Position numbers and translations under genes: made by a program. The notes below the pieces were generated by a model that worked only from the letters and a program-made list of their open reading frames with translations, searched no databases and was not told where the DNA came from. Of a stretch of 64,000 nucleotides of DNA, positions 23,991-35,999 are shown piece by piece. Position 1 is the first letter of the stretch, and the number at the start of each line of letters is the position of its first letter. The DNA is from Dryococelus australis (lineage: Eukaryota; Arthropoda; Insecta; Phasmatodea; Phasmatidae), in NCBI GenBank assembly GCA_029891345.1, contig CM056997.1:215985212-216049211 (forward strand). Direction: 5' to 3'.

Positions 23991-24982
23991 GTGGGCCTAC
24001 GTGATATTTCAATGGACGGTAATTTTTTATTGTTATGAAACAATATTTGCAAATATTACAATTATCAGGAAAATTTTCCAAAATGTTTTTATTGTATCTG
24101 GAGAGGTCGCGGAATATTTGTGACCATTGCCATTTGAAGCTGGTGACATTTCCCATGTTGTGAACACGTTTTCTTTAACAGATTTTTTCAACACAGGGTT
24201 TAGTAAAGTCTTCGGGGAAAAAAAAATTCTAAGAACGTTATTTGCAGCTGGATATGCTGGCACAGCGGTACACTACAGAGCAGGCGTGGGCGGCCAAGAA
24301 GTTATTTGCTGAGTGTAGATCAACATGCCTTTTGTTTTATTAAAACGTTTCTTTTCTAACTGCACAAAATAATTCTAGCATAGATTGAGTCAACCGATTA
24401 ATACACTAAATATTGATTTCAATGGGATACGATATCAAATTTTCGGTGATTTAATTTGATTTCAATTCATGGTTTTCATGTCACTTATTTTATTTCACTT
24501 CCCGATTCTCGTGTATTGTAACTTAACTGGCTTACGAATTGTTGCGCAACGTAAATTTCTATCTCGTAATTTTTTCTGTGTAAAGTAAACCTATTTTACG
24601 TCCTGATTCTTCTTAAATATAATTTTATACCATTTTGGTTCTCTAGTAGAACGCTTGGTTGCTATGATTGTACTTTCTTTACATAAACTCTGTAAACATC
24701 AACTTTCAAAGGTATCTGGTAAAATGATCAGATTATCGCTTCCCACGATGAATTTTTTTTGAGAATGTTGTGCTATGAAACTGTGGTCAAACAGTCATAC
24801 ATTTTGGCGATAAAGTTATTTAACAAGTATGCTGCTTCTGCTAGTGAATTTCATAATAATGGTATAAAATACATGTATTCGAAGCCTTGTGTGATTGAAA
24901 CCACCTCTTATTGCATGTTAACAGTATTTCGCATGAAATATGTAGTTCAGCATTATTAAGCTTACTTAAATTCACGGGATCA
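23991..24982. other. AT-rich intergenic sequence
   Basis: No gene or repeat boundary seen. Confidence 0.45.
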
Positions 24983-25150
24983 TAAATCGTGCCAGATGAT
25001 ACTGCAGGTGGGTGGGTTTTTGTCTCGGGGATCTCCCATTTTCCGCGCACTTGCATTCCAGCTCTGCTCCACACTCACCTCACTTCACCCTCATCAGCTC
25101 TCAAAACCTCGATTTTAAAAGCCATCCAGAGCTCATCGCTTATTGGCAGG
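24983..25150 (+). mobile_element. 5'-truncated SINE copy
   Basis: The last ~165 bp of the same SINE family: GGGGATCTCCCATTTTCCGC, CAGCTCTGCTCCACACTCAC, TCATCAGCTCTCAAAACCTC, then a degraded tail. The tRNA head is missing. Confidence 0.75.
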
Positions 25151-26230
25151 ACCATAAAAGTACTTTTTCATCAAACAGTTTTATACTAAGTAGAATCGTC
25201 TTAATGAGGTTTTGCTGTATGTGTGTTTCGTGTGAGAGCCAGTAGCAGAATTGGTAATAATGCAGATTTCTATAAAGTCAATATTATTTATTGGATTATT
25301 TGCCTTTACATACGTAATGTGAAATTAAGTTTTGTTATGTGGATTTTACCGGGTTCTTAACTGTCCTTAAAAATGGTTGAATTTTATGTGTTGATGTCAA
25401 GGCCTTGGGAAGACCTTGAAATATGCTGGGCCTTGAAAAGTCCTCGAATCTTCAGATTATACATAATAGACAACATAACATGAAATGATCAGCATGAAAA
25501 TGAGGTTAAAATAAGTACTTGCTGAAGAAATTGGCCAGTGTTCTTTCATAAGATTTCTGTTATCTGTATGGATATTTGTGATGAGTGAATATGTCATCTT
25601 GTGGTGTTTGTAACGTACAAAGTATTGTATTAATAACCACTTGACCATTGTGAAATTGGTGGAGTCAGAATGACGGGCAAGCTGCCAGATTAGCTGAACC
25701 CTTAAATCTAACCGCAAATCACAAGCAAATGCTTGAAGAAAATGTTTTTATTAACATTTTGTTGGTATATTTTTTGACTTATTGATTTCAATGTGCGATG
25801 TTAACAACTTCAAAAATAAAAGTGGGAGCAGTCCTCTATAATTGGTAGTTGTAAATTTAGACAATTAAACCCTTGAAAGTGTACATTTTACTACCCAAAA
25901 AGTCCTTGAATTGATTAAAAATGTCTTTTCGAACTCTATATTAAGATAATAATTGTTGCCACAGAAAACTTTTACTTTCCTTTCTTCTTCAGATGCAAAA
26001 CAGTAGAAGCCAATCATCAAGTTACAGTGAGACATTCCAATTTTGAAGGGCGTCAAAAAATTTCAAAATAAACTGTTAATTGAGAATAACATTCTTGAAT
26101 AGATTATATAAATTGAGTTAAATAAACAGGGTTATTTGGTTATTGTTTGCTTTACTTTGTAGATGAGTCCCTTAACCTGTTATTTCCACTGGAATGTATC
26201 ACAAAACACCAATCTTTATAGCATTATAAA
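25151..26230. other. AT-rich intergenic sequence
   Basis: No supported gene. The small open frames at 25,457-25,717 and 25,865-26,056 (minus) have no recognisable motif. Confidence 0.45.
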
Positions 26231-26309
26231 CTCTGAGGCAACGGGATCCGGGAGCGGATTCAGATTATGACGAGCCCCCATGTTGTTTCATCACCCGATC
26301 GCCATATTG
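26231..26309 (+). repeat. Left terminal inverted repeat of element 1
   Basis: 79 bp from CTCTGAGGCAACGGGATCCG to CGCCATATTG. It matches the reverse complement of 36,757-36,835 at about 85% by eye. Confidence 0.9.
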
Positions 26310-26439
26310 TAAGTAGTAGGGGCGTGCCAGTTCTATATGCGATTTAGCCCAACAAGATTAACCTAGCACCACAACGCCGCTGAAGATGTCCATCTGTCAA
26401 CACCATCCCTTCATTTCACATAACACAGACACCGTACCC

Positions 26440-27110
26440 GACATACAACATAATGATAAGGTCGTTTAGGACCTAAACCCTTTCTGACAACAGTTTAATT
26501 GGAGTTAAGCACTTTAGTAAAATATAGACATAATTTCCGAACCGTTGAACTTTTAGTGATAAAATTCATAACGTAGTCATCGAATCCAATATACAACACA
26601 ATGATAAGGTCATTTAAACCCTAAGACCTTTCTGACAAGGTCAATTATGCATTTTATCTCTTTATAGTCATACTCATAATTTCAGAACGGCTGAAGATAT
26701 AGTGATAAATTTCATAATGTAGTCATCATATCCGATTTCCAACACAATGGTAAAGTAATTTAGGCTTAGGCCCTTTCTGACAAGGTCAAATATGCCTTAA
26801 TCTTTTTATAAGCATACTAACTCATAATACTCATCTACCAAAGCTACAAGCATCAAATTCACAACATACACATAAATCCCAACAACAAACAAGATTACAA
26901 GTTCAAACACACATAAAGCCCTTTCATGAATATATTAACTCATAATTTACCATACACCAATGCTGCAATCATAAAATTCACTACATGCACATCGAACCCA
27001 ACAACAAACAAGACTGAGAGGGCAACCACATATGAAGCCCTTTTATAAACATAGTTAGTCATGAACTCACGAAGTACATACTCATCAAGGACATCAATGT
27101 AATATTATTT
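26440..27110. repeat. Tandem ~140-170 bp diverged units in the outer arm
   Basis: Sequences such as CAACACAATGATAAGGTC, CCCTTTCTGACAAGGTCAA and CTTTTATAAGCATACTAACT recur several times (26,450; 26,595; 26,740; 26,800; 26,930; 27,030; again at 28,190-28,390). A shortened version starts the element at 48.955 kb. Confidence 0.7.
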
Positions 27111-27138
27111 CATTTCCTTTTTCTACCAAATGTTATTT

Positions 27139-27345
27139 GTGATTTGGCTAGGTGCTGGGGTTCTTTAATGTAATGTTTATTTCGAATTTTGGAGATCAGA
27201 CCTCGGTCAGGGCACATAATAAAAATTTATTTCCGATTTTAACTAAATTTTATTTGTGACTTGGGTAGGTGCTAGACATACTTAATGTAATTATAATTTC
27301 GGATTATCGAGTTCGAGTCTCGGTCAGAACACCTAATATTATTTT
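27139..27345 (+). repeat. Two ~117-bp tRNA-like tandem units
   Basis: Units start at 27,139 and 27,256 (GTGAYTTGGNTAGGTGCTNG). Each ends with a T-arm-like GTTCGAGTCTCGGTCAG or a diverged form. The second has a box-B-like GAGTTCGAGTCTC. Three homologous units lie in the second element at 49.17-49.49 kb. Confidence 0.6.
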
Positions 27346-30300
27346 ATATACGAATTTAACATAGATTGATGGTTGATTTGTATTCCTGCTTATAAAAATT
27401 AATTAATATAATTTTTTATATTACCAAGATTAATTCATAGGGTCTCATTTAATAGTTTAAAAAAACTTTTTGTAAATGTAATCTTAAGCATTCACTTACG
27501 ATCGCTGTCTATCATATTACCTGATCTGTGTCTACTGCTAAACTAATGTGTTATATGTTCGATATCAAATGACGATGGTCGAGAATGGAGGAGTTTAATG
27601 CAGTTATATGATGTAATCGTGTAATTAATATAGTCGTAAAAACCCTTAATTGCATAAACATGGAATGAATATTTACTAGGTATGCACATAAACACATGAA
27701 TAATTAACAACTAAACATTCACCAAAGTAATATATCCTCTCAGCAAAACAGCCAAAATTTAGCTGTCTTATAACTTTACATTTGTTTCACAATTAGCAAT
27801 TATTATTATTATTATTAGGTGTGGAAGGTATTACACTTACACTATGCTACCATTCACTTTACACGCTTATCAAGTATGCACATTATATGTAGTGAGACAT
27901 ATGTCCGCTCCCGAGGAACGACATCTCAAAACTAAAACCATACCGTAAACATATTGTCCATATTATATTTTCAAGCGAAAACAGTTCCTGCTCTATTCCT
28001 ATCAGCCCAACATACCCTAACAGGAAAAAACAATCGTGTATGCTATTTCAAAATCTGCCAACAACCACAAACAGCATATTTCAATGAATTACTCTGATAA
28101 ACCATTTCTTTATGTAATAGCAAAACACACATACACATCAAACCCAACAAATAATAAGACTACAAGTTCAAACACACATAAATCCCTTTTATAAGCATAC
28201 TAACACATACTTTCCCATATAACAAAGCTACAATCATTAAATTCATAACTTCGGCATCGTATCCGTTATCCAACAATGGTAAAGTCATAAGCCCTTTCTA
28301 ACAAGGTCAATTATGCCTTAATCCCTTTTATAAGCATACTAACTCATAATATACCATTTACCAAAGCTACAGCATAATAACTCATGATTTCCCATTAACT
28401 AAAGCTACAGGTACAGATTCATAACACACACAAACCTAAAATATTTCAATTGGCAAACCTGCTCCACACATGAATTGCTCCTAATGAACTAAATTAACCT
28501 AGGTCAAACCAAAATTCACCCAAAACGAACAAATTCTACTCCAAACACACATCCACAACTCATTTGCAAATATCATACCAGACAACCACAAAACCCCATA
28601 CCATCAAATTTTGCAAGCAAAACTAAATATTTAACAACTATATTAACATATCATACAACTCAAATGAACTAAACATACAAAAACAGTCACGATCATATTA
28701 TGAAACCACATCAAACTATGTTACTATCAACATAACCCCCAACTTGCAAAACCCCTAACATCAATCATCACAAGCAAAACGAAATACTTATCAGTTAAAT
28801 AAAAAAAAATCATACAACACAAATGTACAAATCTCCATCATCTGTCTTCCAATACACATTATCACACATATTTATTTTAAGTATAATAATATACAAAAAT
28901 AAAAAGCCTTACCAAGATTACATTTTTCTAATTTACTATGTATAACATCATTTAGAACCAAATAAAAATACAAATAAAACACTCATCGCACTCCAATCAG
29001 ACTACCTCATACTACATGAAACAATCAAAACATGTTTATTACATTAAAAACTCCATAATAAAATAATATTTGTTAAGATCTGCTCTTTTTGACATTTGAT
29101 TCGATCCTTCTAGGATACTTACATCTTATCTTCGTAACAAGCATTTACAGAATTAAACCTTTTTTCAGTACACAAGAAGATTAAGTGTTGTGTAAATGTA
29201 ACTATATTTATCGACTTCGAAAAGTGTCAAAATTCAAGCATGGATACTGATTGAGGCAAAACTTCAACCTAAATGCAGACATATACAGTTATACTAACAT
29301 ATGCTTTGTTTTAATACCCAAAAAGGTAAATATGCATATATGAATTTGCTTAAACCCTCTCTTCTTAAATATAAGATGTTAAATAATCCTTTAAAATTAT
29401 CGCTCTTTTTATCTATCTTTAAGTAAGACATGTTAATTTAATATAGTGCAATAACACAAATGCTAAGTACTAATTACACAACAAACATAAACTGTACATT
29501 ATGCAAGTCGATGAAATACCTAACATACCCTGTCATGACCAAAGACATTTAAATATTTTTTAATTATTCTAGGAAGAATGTTTTGCAAATGGCTAGCTAA
29601 TTCTCGCAATCTTCTGAAGAACACCATGTATAATTGTTACCTATACAGCTTCACGTTTTCAGAAACTTAAAAAAAAAACTGTATCGATCATGATAGGTTA
29701 GTCTTACATCAGGAGAATTGATCACACACATTATCAATCATCAACAGTAAAATAGGTATATTCGCAGAACAAAAATACATATTTAGGGAGAATATTTAGA
29801 ATATTCAAGAACCATACAGGATAAGTAGATATTTCTTTTAATCGCGCATCAAGTAAATTGACCAAAGTATTGGCGTATTGATTTTCCAAATGCATAGTCT
29901 ATGTATGTATTGATCTGAAACCAAACACATGTCAATCGATGAAAAAAAAAAACAGTGATGAATGACAAATATAGGTTTGAGAACATACTCATTGCTTCAT
30001 TTCAAGTAAAGAACACTTTTAAATAGTATTTATGTATTGACCATCTACCATGATTAATTTCTCTCTAAGTACACATCTTAACATAATGAAAGCTAACTTA
30101 TGATTAACATATGCATCATATCAAGCATAATTTTTATACAAGCCATCTTCTAATGCACTACACAACAAACACCTAAACAATATGATTTTTCCATTAACTA
30201 GTTCACTATATATTCAACTCCCATAAAGCATTAGTAATTCAAGAAAGGAATAGCCATGGCCACTTAATGTATCATCATCTCTAGAAGGGACAACAATGAT

Positions 30301-30604
30301 CTCGAGGAAAAGATGTAGATGAGTGACTTATATAGGAAGGCTACACCATCACAAACTATATAACAGATACATTTAATGTATACAAATAAAAAAAATTAAA
30401 AAATTACTGTTCAAAATAATTAAAACCAAAGAGATGAGAGTGAATCTACTTACAACATTTCCGCTAGAACATGCATGTCAACGACAAGAAATTTGTTACT
30501 TAATACCTGAACATATCACAAAGACCTAATAGAACATCCCAAGAGGGAAAGTATACAACCCATGCAAATAGCAACGTTATCGTTCATGCTACAGATCATA
30601 TGTA
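27346..30604. other. Outer-arm noncoding sequence shared with element 2
   Basis: About 3.2 kb with no credible frame. It is colinear with 49.5-52.4 kb and, inverted, with 61.2-64.0 kb. Anchors include GTATTACACTTA...ACCATTC (27.83 kb versus 49.69 kb), TTGATTCGATCCTTCTAGGATACTT (29.1 kb versus 50.57 kb) and ACATACCCT...CATTTAA (29.52 kb versus 51.0 kb). Confidence 0.7.
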
Positions 30605-31090
30605 ACAAGCTGTCGTAACCCAACAAAACATACATAGATATATTCCAACACACACACAGAATAACAAAAACTGTCACACAAAGAACCCAAAATATTCCAA
30701 TTGGCAATCCCACTACACCCAAGACTTGCTCCTATTGAACCAACTTGATCTAAAATAACCCAAAATTGTCCCAAAACATACATAGATATATTCCAACACA
30801 CACACACACAGAATAACAAAAACTGTCACACAAAGAACCCAAAATATTCCAATTGGCAATCCCACTACACCCAAGACTTGCTCCTATTGAACCAACTTGA
30901 TCTAAAATAACCCAAAATTATCCCAAAACATACATAGATATATTCCAACACACACACACAGACACAGAAAAACAAAAACTGTCACACAAAGAACCCAAAA
31001 TATTCCAATTGGCAATCCCACTACACCCAAGACTTGCTCCTATTGAACCAACTTGATCTAAAATAACCCAAAATTGTCCCAAAATGACCA
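30605..31090. repeat. Three near-identical 152-156 bp tandem copies
   Basis: CCAATTGGCAATCCCACTAC recurs at 30,697, 30,849 and 31,005, within units that also hold CAACACACACACAGA and CTTGCTCCTATTGAACCAAC. Element 2 has one copy in each arm (about 52,430-52,620, and inverted at 60,900-61,140), so the triplication is local and recent. Confidence 0.93.
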
Positions 31091-31689
31091 AAATCTACTC
31101 CAAAACACACATACACAGAATGAAGTAAATACCCAAGACCTAAATAGCTTCCTAACACTCCAGTATACCTAAACACACCAACCATTAACACTTTTCGCGA
31201 TCATAGAATCATACAAGGAAGAAAATATATTTAAAAACCACCCCAGTACAATTAAACAGAACAATAAGAGCTATAATTCATTACATTTTAAAATATTTAT
31301 GCAAAATTCTTTAAAAAATTATGTCCATATACAGTTCACATACAAGAAATAAACAATGTTTATATCTTTGTCGGATACCCTGCGAAAACAAATACCTCTA
31401 TTGGGAAGAACATAGGTTCGAACATTCTGCTAACCCTTACCTGTACACACATACACACATGATATTCCATTTAGTACAGAACATATTTTATTATAAATAC
31501 TTATGTTAGAATCATCTCATCTCCTACACAATATTCGCTTATAAATTTAACTTTAAAATTCACATTACATTGTTTTTGTTTGATACATTCATTTATTTTT
31601 CAAACTTACATTTATAATCATTTCGTTAATTTCACGTACCCAGTTTATCAAAGTTACATTTACAGAAACAGAGAGCTCACCTTATCAAT

Positions 31690-32031
31690 CCACACACAAC
31701 AATCTTTAACATTCTTTACCATTCATTCGGAGGCTTGATATCTTCTTTATTTGTAAAAGGGAAATATCACATTCCTTCAATTAGTGACAAAATAGTCTCT
31801 AATCGTTGATATTTCTTTTGTATTGTTTTAGAAAACCCATAAACGCTTTCGAATTTAAGTCTGTTTGAATGTTCAAACAACGGCATAATAACACGTTTTT
31901 CCACATGAAGAAGGACCGCTTATTATACATAATATATTTGATGGTAAAAGAATGACATGTTCCTGTTCAGGTATGTTTTCTTTCGTATTTACAATTACAG
32001 GAAGATGTACATTTTGTTTTATAACATTCAT
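31690..32031 (-). pseudogene. P-loop ATPase relic (Polinton/Maverick packaging-ATPase-like)
   Basis: Minus-strand ATG at 32,029-32,031 opens a 52-codon frame ending at 31,873. It encodes NILCIISGPSSCGKT, a textbook Walker A (GPSSCGKT, 31,894-31,917) after a hydrophobic beta-strand. A one-base shift just after the motif opens the next frame (31,89x-31,772), which reads FEHSNRLKFESVYGFSKTIQ, then KYQRLETILSLIEG, a stop, and YFPFTNKEDIKPPNE. This order (Walker A, short linker, FE-VYVYSK-like strand, KYQ-LE helix, GY-F) is how I remember the A32/FtsK-like packaging ATPases of arthropod Polinton/Maverick-type and adintovirus-like elements. The Walker B half is missing, where sequence passes into CACCAATC-type repeats. 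It is a truncated, frame-broken N-terminal piece. The assignment is from memory of the family pattern and needs a profile search. Confidence 0.55.
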
Positions 32032-32049
32032 TTTTACACAAATACACGG

Positions 32050-32535
32050 AATAATGTAATGTAACGTAACACGCTAATGTAATAACATACTAACATAATG
32101 TAATGTATTGTAATGTATCGTAACGTATTGTAACATACTCACATTACGTTAGTAATTTATCGTAACATACCTACCTAACATATAGTAATCTATTGTAAGG
32201 TACCTACCTAACATATAGTAATCTATTGTAAGGTACCTACCTAACATTTAGTAACATATCATAACGTACTAACATAATGTTAGTACTGCACCGTAATGTA
32301 CCTACGTAACCTATCGTAACGTATGTACCTAACGTACTAATGAAATATATCGTAATGTACTAATGTAACATATTGTAATGTACCAACGTAACAGATTATT
32401 ATGTAATAATGTAACATATTGTAACATACTAATGAAAGATAACGTATTAACATAACATAATGTAATGCACTAACGTAACATAATATAATGTAACATAATG
32501 TAAATTAACGTAACATAACGCACTAACGTAAAACT
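32050..32535. repeat. Degenerate TAACGTA/TAATGTA repeat tract
   Basis: About 480 bp of short variants of TAACGTACTAACATAATG and TACCTACCTAACATATAGTA. One 38-bp unit is duplicated exactly near 32,175-32,250. Confidence 0.85.
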
Positions 32536-32551
32536 ATAAATCAGAGGCTAT

Positions 32552-32758
32552 TTATAGGCTGCATTCAGTTGAAAATAATACTAGTTTCTGTAATTCTTCA
32601 AGAAAACATTGAGAAACACGTGCTGAAGGTATTACATATGGTAAGTCTTCACTTGTTGTTACAGTCTTCTTATTACAAAAGCTTACACTATCATTAGATG
32701 ATTCCACTTGTGACGATTTACCTTCCATCACAACTATCGAAGAAGGGAAAATATTCAC
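32552..32758 (-). CDS. Conserved small ORF of the element family, copy 1
   Basis: 68 codons starting MNIFPSSIVVMEGKSS and containing VESSNDSVSFCNKK and a final LEELQK. Two other copies occur in element 2 (53,715-53,924 minus; 54,927-55,157 plus). They share the pattern MxxFxS...VVM...S..VES..D.V.FC..K..T..E...S.R.S...LE..QK. In element 2 this peptide leads into cysteine-rich zinc-finger-like sequence, so it is probably the N-terminal exon or domain of that protein. Here the zinc-finger part is absent downstream, replaced by the TAACGTA repeat. Function is unknown. The length and shared start codon argue for a real ancestral start. Confidence 0.5.
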   Translation of the reverse strand: MNIFPSSIVVMEGKSSQVESSNDSVSFCNKKTVTTSEDLPYVIPSARVSQCFLEELQKLVLFSTECSL

Positions 32759-32869
32759 GCTTATATACTGTTTTCACAATAGAACAATCGGTTTAAGTAT
32801 CACTCGAACTCAATCAGAGAAAGAGAGCTCTTAGTCGAACAACATACGAAAGGCGAATCCTCATCAAAC

Positions 32870-32965
32870 TTCCTCACCAATCCACCCAATCATTCACCAA
32901 TCCTCACCAATCCAGCCAAACATTTACCAATCCACCCAATCTTTCATAATTTTTTCACCAATCCA
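32870..32965. repeat. CACCAATC-type short repeats (left palindrome arm)
   Basis: Repeated TCACCAATCCACCCAATCAT-like units. The inverted counterpart, GATTGGTGGGTGGATTGGTG, fills 35,498-35,735. Related ACCAATCTTTA repeats lie at 53,220-53,330, with their inverse at 60,110-60,310. Confidence 0.85.
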
Positions 32966-33236
32966 TGGAATTTTCGGCTGCCTATATCCATACATATAAG
33001 AAAAAAAGATTCACCTACTGTCTTCAAAATTTATATATCGGCAGTATTAATGTTTGTGTATGCAATAAGCTATCCGTGCATTTTTTATATTAAAATAATT
33101 ATTATCATTCTATTTACAGATCTTAACGTTTATAAGCGAATGCTTCTAGCACCACTTTAAAGTTGTGAGGGATAAAAGGATACGACACACAAAAAGTTGT
33201 GCAAAATACAATTATTTTATAATTATTTATTATTTT

Positions 33237-34030
33237 GTAATTACATTTTCAGAAGAAAGCAGTTCATCGCATTATCTGATATAATCCCGATCCTTAAGTT
33301 CTCTTATGATCGAAACCACCTCTTTCATGTTCCAGTAAACCCCACGTTGTTGCTTCTCGAGCAAATATCTAAGTCTGTCTACAAGTATGTTGGCATCTTT
33401 GGTGAACATAACGTCAGTATACTAGCCGTCGTCTGCCTTCTTCACGTAACTTGTCGAAGGAAACTCGTTGGGGAAATGTGTGGAATGGTCGAGGGAATCA
33501 TCACCGTCTTCAACACTATCACTGTAGTCTTAGTCATCATCAATGCTGACTTCATGATCGTCTTCACTTCCTGCTGCATCCTCAATATCAAGTTTACTAT
33601 TCTTTGTAGCAGGATTTGTATCTTCATTAGTATTTATAGCTGATGGTCGTTTATTTTGAAGTTTGTCGACTTCACGCGAACATCTTGCAAATGTACGTTC
33701 TGCACAAACCGAATGTACTGTACTCATTCCGTCTTTAGCATTAACTGTCTAGTCATAATCGTGTGCGAAAACAGTACACATCGATGTAGCAGGAGGTATT
33801 GATCTTGCGGCTACCAGTATACGAACTCTTGCAGATCTGACTATAATTTTTCATTGTATCATATTGCAGAAATTGCATGTGACCATTGTAGACAACCAGT
33901 TAGCGATGATGCTGGTCGTGGCTCCATGCTATTTGAGGTTAAAGGCAGACCCTAGTTTTCACAATTCATCTTTGTGGTGTCGCGAGAGAGTAGTTCCAAA
34001 TCGATGATTACCTCACGAAGTAAGAACATC
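33237..34030 (-). pseudogene. Acidic, Cys-containing protein relic in left palindrome arm
   Basis: Minus-strand reading from about 34,000 gives MNCEN, a stop, GLPLTSNSMEPRPASSLTGC, a TCNFCNM (CxxC) module in a shifted frame, then the open frame 33,727-33,530 (CAERTFARCSREVDKLQNKR followed by an acidic NEDTNP...EDAAGSEDDHE tail). After a stop it continues with VMFTKDANILVDRLRYLLEK and IIRELKDRDYIR, ending near 33,237. The first part is mirrored at 35,106-35,250 in the right arm. Several stops and shifts break it. Acidic stretch plus CxxC modules suggest a nucleic-acid or protein-binding role, but no family is recognised. Confidence 0.45.
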
Positions 34031-34204
34031 AACTGTAATTTTTTTCTCTATATAAATGCGGTTATATTAGCAGCAAAGAGTCTAGCTAGTGCCCACAAAA
34101 GAATTTTCCCCATAAAATTTTTATATAAAAAAATGGAGGAACTCTGAGAAAACCTAAATACTCCTATTCCCAAGAAAACATGCAGGTACTTTCATATATA
34201 TGTA

Positions 34205-34905
34205 AGGAATATACATATGTATAGTTACATATATGAAAATATATAATTATTTTCAATTAATTTTATACATAATTATGTACAGGTATATAAATGAGTAAAT
34301 ATATAAATATATTTTCAATTTAATATATATATATATACACACACATAAATAAGGGAATAAAAATTTATTTTCAATTTAATTTATACATAATTATGTACAG
34401 GTATATAACATGTATAAGTATATAAATATGGTTATATAAAAATTCTTCAATGAATCTTATACATAATTATGTAGAGCTATAGGTTTAGCTTTAGTTATAT
34501 ATAAATATAAAATAATTTTTAATTTATTTTGTCCATAATTAGGTGTAGGTGTGTAGATAAGTAAAGTATATAGATATGAGAATATAAAATTAATTTAAAT
34601 GTATATATGTATATACATATCATTATGTATAAGTAAAGGTTATAAATATATGCATGTAAAATTATTTCAATTTTATTTATATATAGCTATGTGCACAGAA
34701 ATATAAGAATATAAAATTATTTGAAATTAAGTTTATACATAATTATGCATAGGTGTATAAAATACTATAAGTATATAAAATGGTAAATGATAATTATTTT
34801 AAATTTTATTTATACATGATTATGTACATTAAAATATGGGAATATAAAATAAATTTTAATTTCTATATTTGTATACACATATGCCTAAAAGCATATTTAA
34901 GTAGC
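34205..34905. repeat. Central AT spacer with ~70-120 bp periodic units
   Basis: TATACATAATTATGTACAGG-like cores recur at about 34,264, 34,383, 34,459, 34,529, 34,613, 34,680, 34,733 and 34,812. This tract forms the loop of the element 1 palindrome, whose inner arms meet it at 34,139-34,200 and 34,910-34,970. Confidence 0.85.
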
Positions 34906-34909
34906 ATAA

Positions 34910-35735
34910 TGTTATGTAAGTACCTGCGTGTTTTCTTGGGCGAAGGAGTATTTACGTTTTCTCAGAGTTCTTCCTTTTTTTACATAACAATTTTATGGGG
35001 GAAATTCTTTTGTGGGCACAAACTAGAATCTTTAATGATAAAAGAACCTCATTTGTATAGACAAAATTACAGTTGATGTTCTGACTTCAGGAGGTAAACA
35101 TCGATATGGAAGTACTCTCTCGCTATACCACAAAGATGAATTGTGAAAACGATGGTCTGCCTTTGACGTCAACTAACATGGAGCCACGACTTCCATTATC
35201 GTCAACAGGTTGTCTCCAGTGTAGATTCTGCGATCGAATGTTCACTTGTGGTCAAAATGCTCGACGAACGGCCTGTACGAAGATACCCTTTCGCCCGAAC
35301 TACTTTATAGTGGTGTTATGAGCGCTCTCTTATAAACGTTAAGATCTGTAAACAGAATTATAATAAAGACCTTAGTAAGTATAAAAATGCACGGATAGCT
35401 GATTGCATACACAATCATCCATTCTGCCGACATGTACAAATCTTGTAGTCAGTAGGTGAATCGTTTTTGTTATATGTACGGATATAGGCGGCCGGCAAGC
35501 CCATGGATTGGTGGGTGGATTGGTGAATGATTGGCTGGATTAGTTAGGATAGGTGAGGAGGATTGGTGAACGATTGGGTGGATTGGTGAGGATTGGTGAC
35601 GATTTGTGAGGATTGGTGGAGAAGGATTGGTGAGGATTGGTGAATATTAGTGTGTGGATTGGCGTGGAGTGATGTAGATTGGTTTGTATTGGTGTGAATT
35701 GGTGTGGATTAGTGTGTGGATTGGTGTCTGAGAAG
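34910..35735. repeat. Right arm of the element 1 palindrome
   Basis: Reverse-complement match, with indels, to 32,870-34,200. Paired anchors include GAACTCTGAG at 34,139 with CTCAGAGTTC at 34,961, ACAGATCTTAACGTTTATAA at 33,117 with its complement near 35,330-35,352, and the CACCAATC repeats. Centre near 34,554. Confidence 0.88.
35106..35321 (+). CDS. Zinc-finger-like small ORF in right palindrome arm
   Basis: 71 codons. MNCENDGLPLTSTNMEPRL leads into CLQCRFCDRMFTC and RRTACTK, a CxxC...C arrangement like a C2HC finger with the His replaced. The mirrored left-arm copy carries stops, while this one is open to a natural stop but lacks the acidic C-terminal part. It is likely a truncated paralogue of the 33,237-34,030 relic. 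The DNA- or RNA-binding role is inferred only from cysteine spacing. Confidence 0.4.
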   Translation: MEVLSRYTTKMNCENDGLPLTSTNMEPRLPLSSTGCLQCRFCDRMFTCGQNARRTACTKIPFRPNYFIVVL

Positions 35736-35999
35736 AGCATGAATGACTATCGTCCTAGCTGCAGTAGTACATTCTACAGAGCTTGGCATTATTGAAAATT
35801 AAATTAATGCCAATCAAGCCTATAAAATTGCTCATCCATACCATGGATATAACATACTAGTGAATGTGGTTTCTATTAGTGGTGTGGGCCTGGTTTTGTC
35901 ACATAAACACACAATGACAAGGTCACCTGCATCTAAAACGGTGGTAGTAGTATGTAACGTAATATGCTTGCTGAATTTTATATATTTTTCTTGAGGTTT

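Noticed and set aside
33197-33643. 148-codon plus-strand frame
   Set aside because: It lies opposite a minus-strand relic that has better coding character; the plus frame is Cys/Ile/Phe-rich and looks like an antisense shadow.
35540-35740. Asn/Pro/His-rich 66-codon frame
   Set aside because: Direct readout of the GATTGGTG simple repeat.
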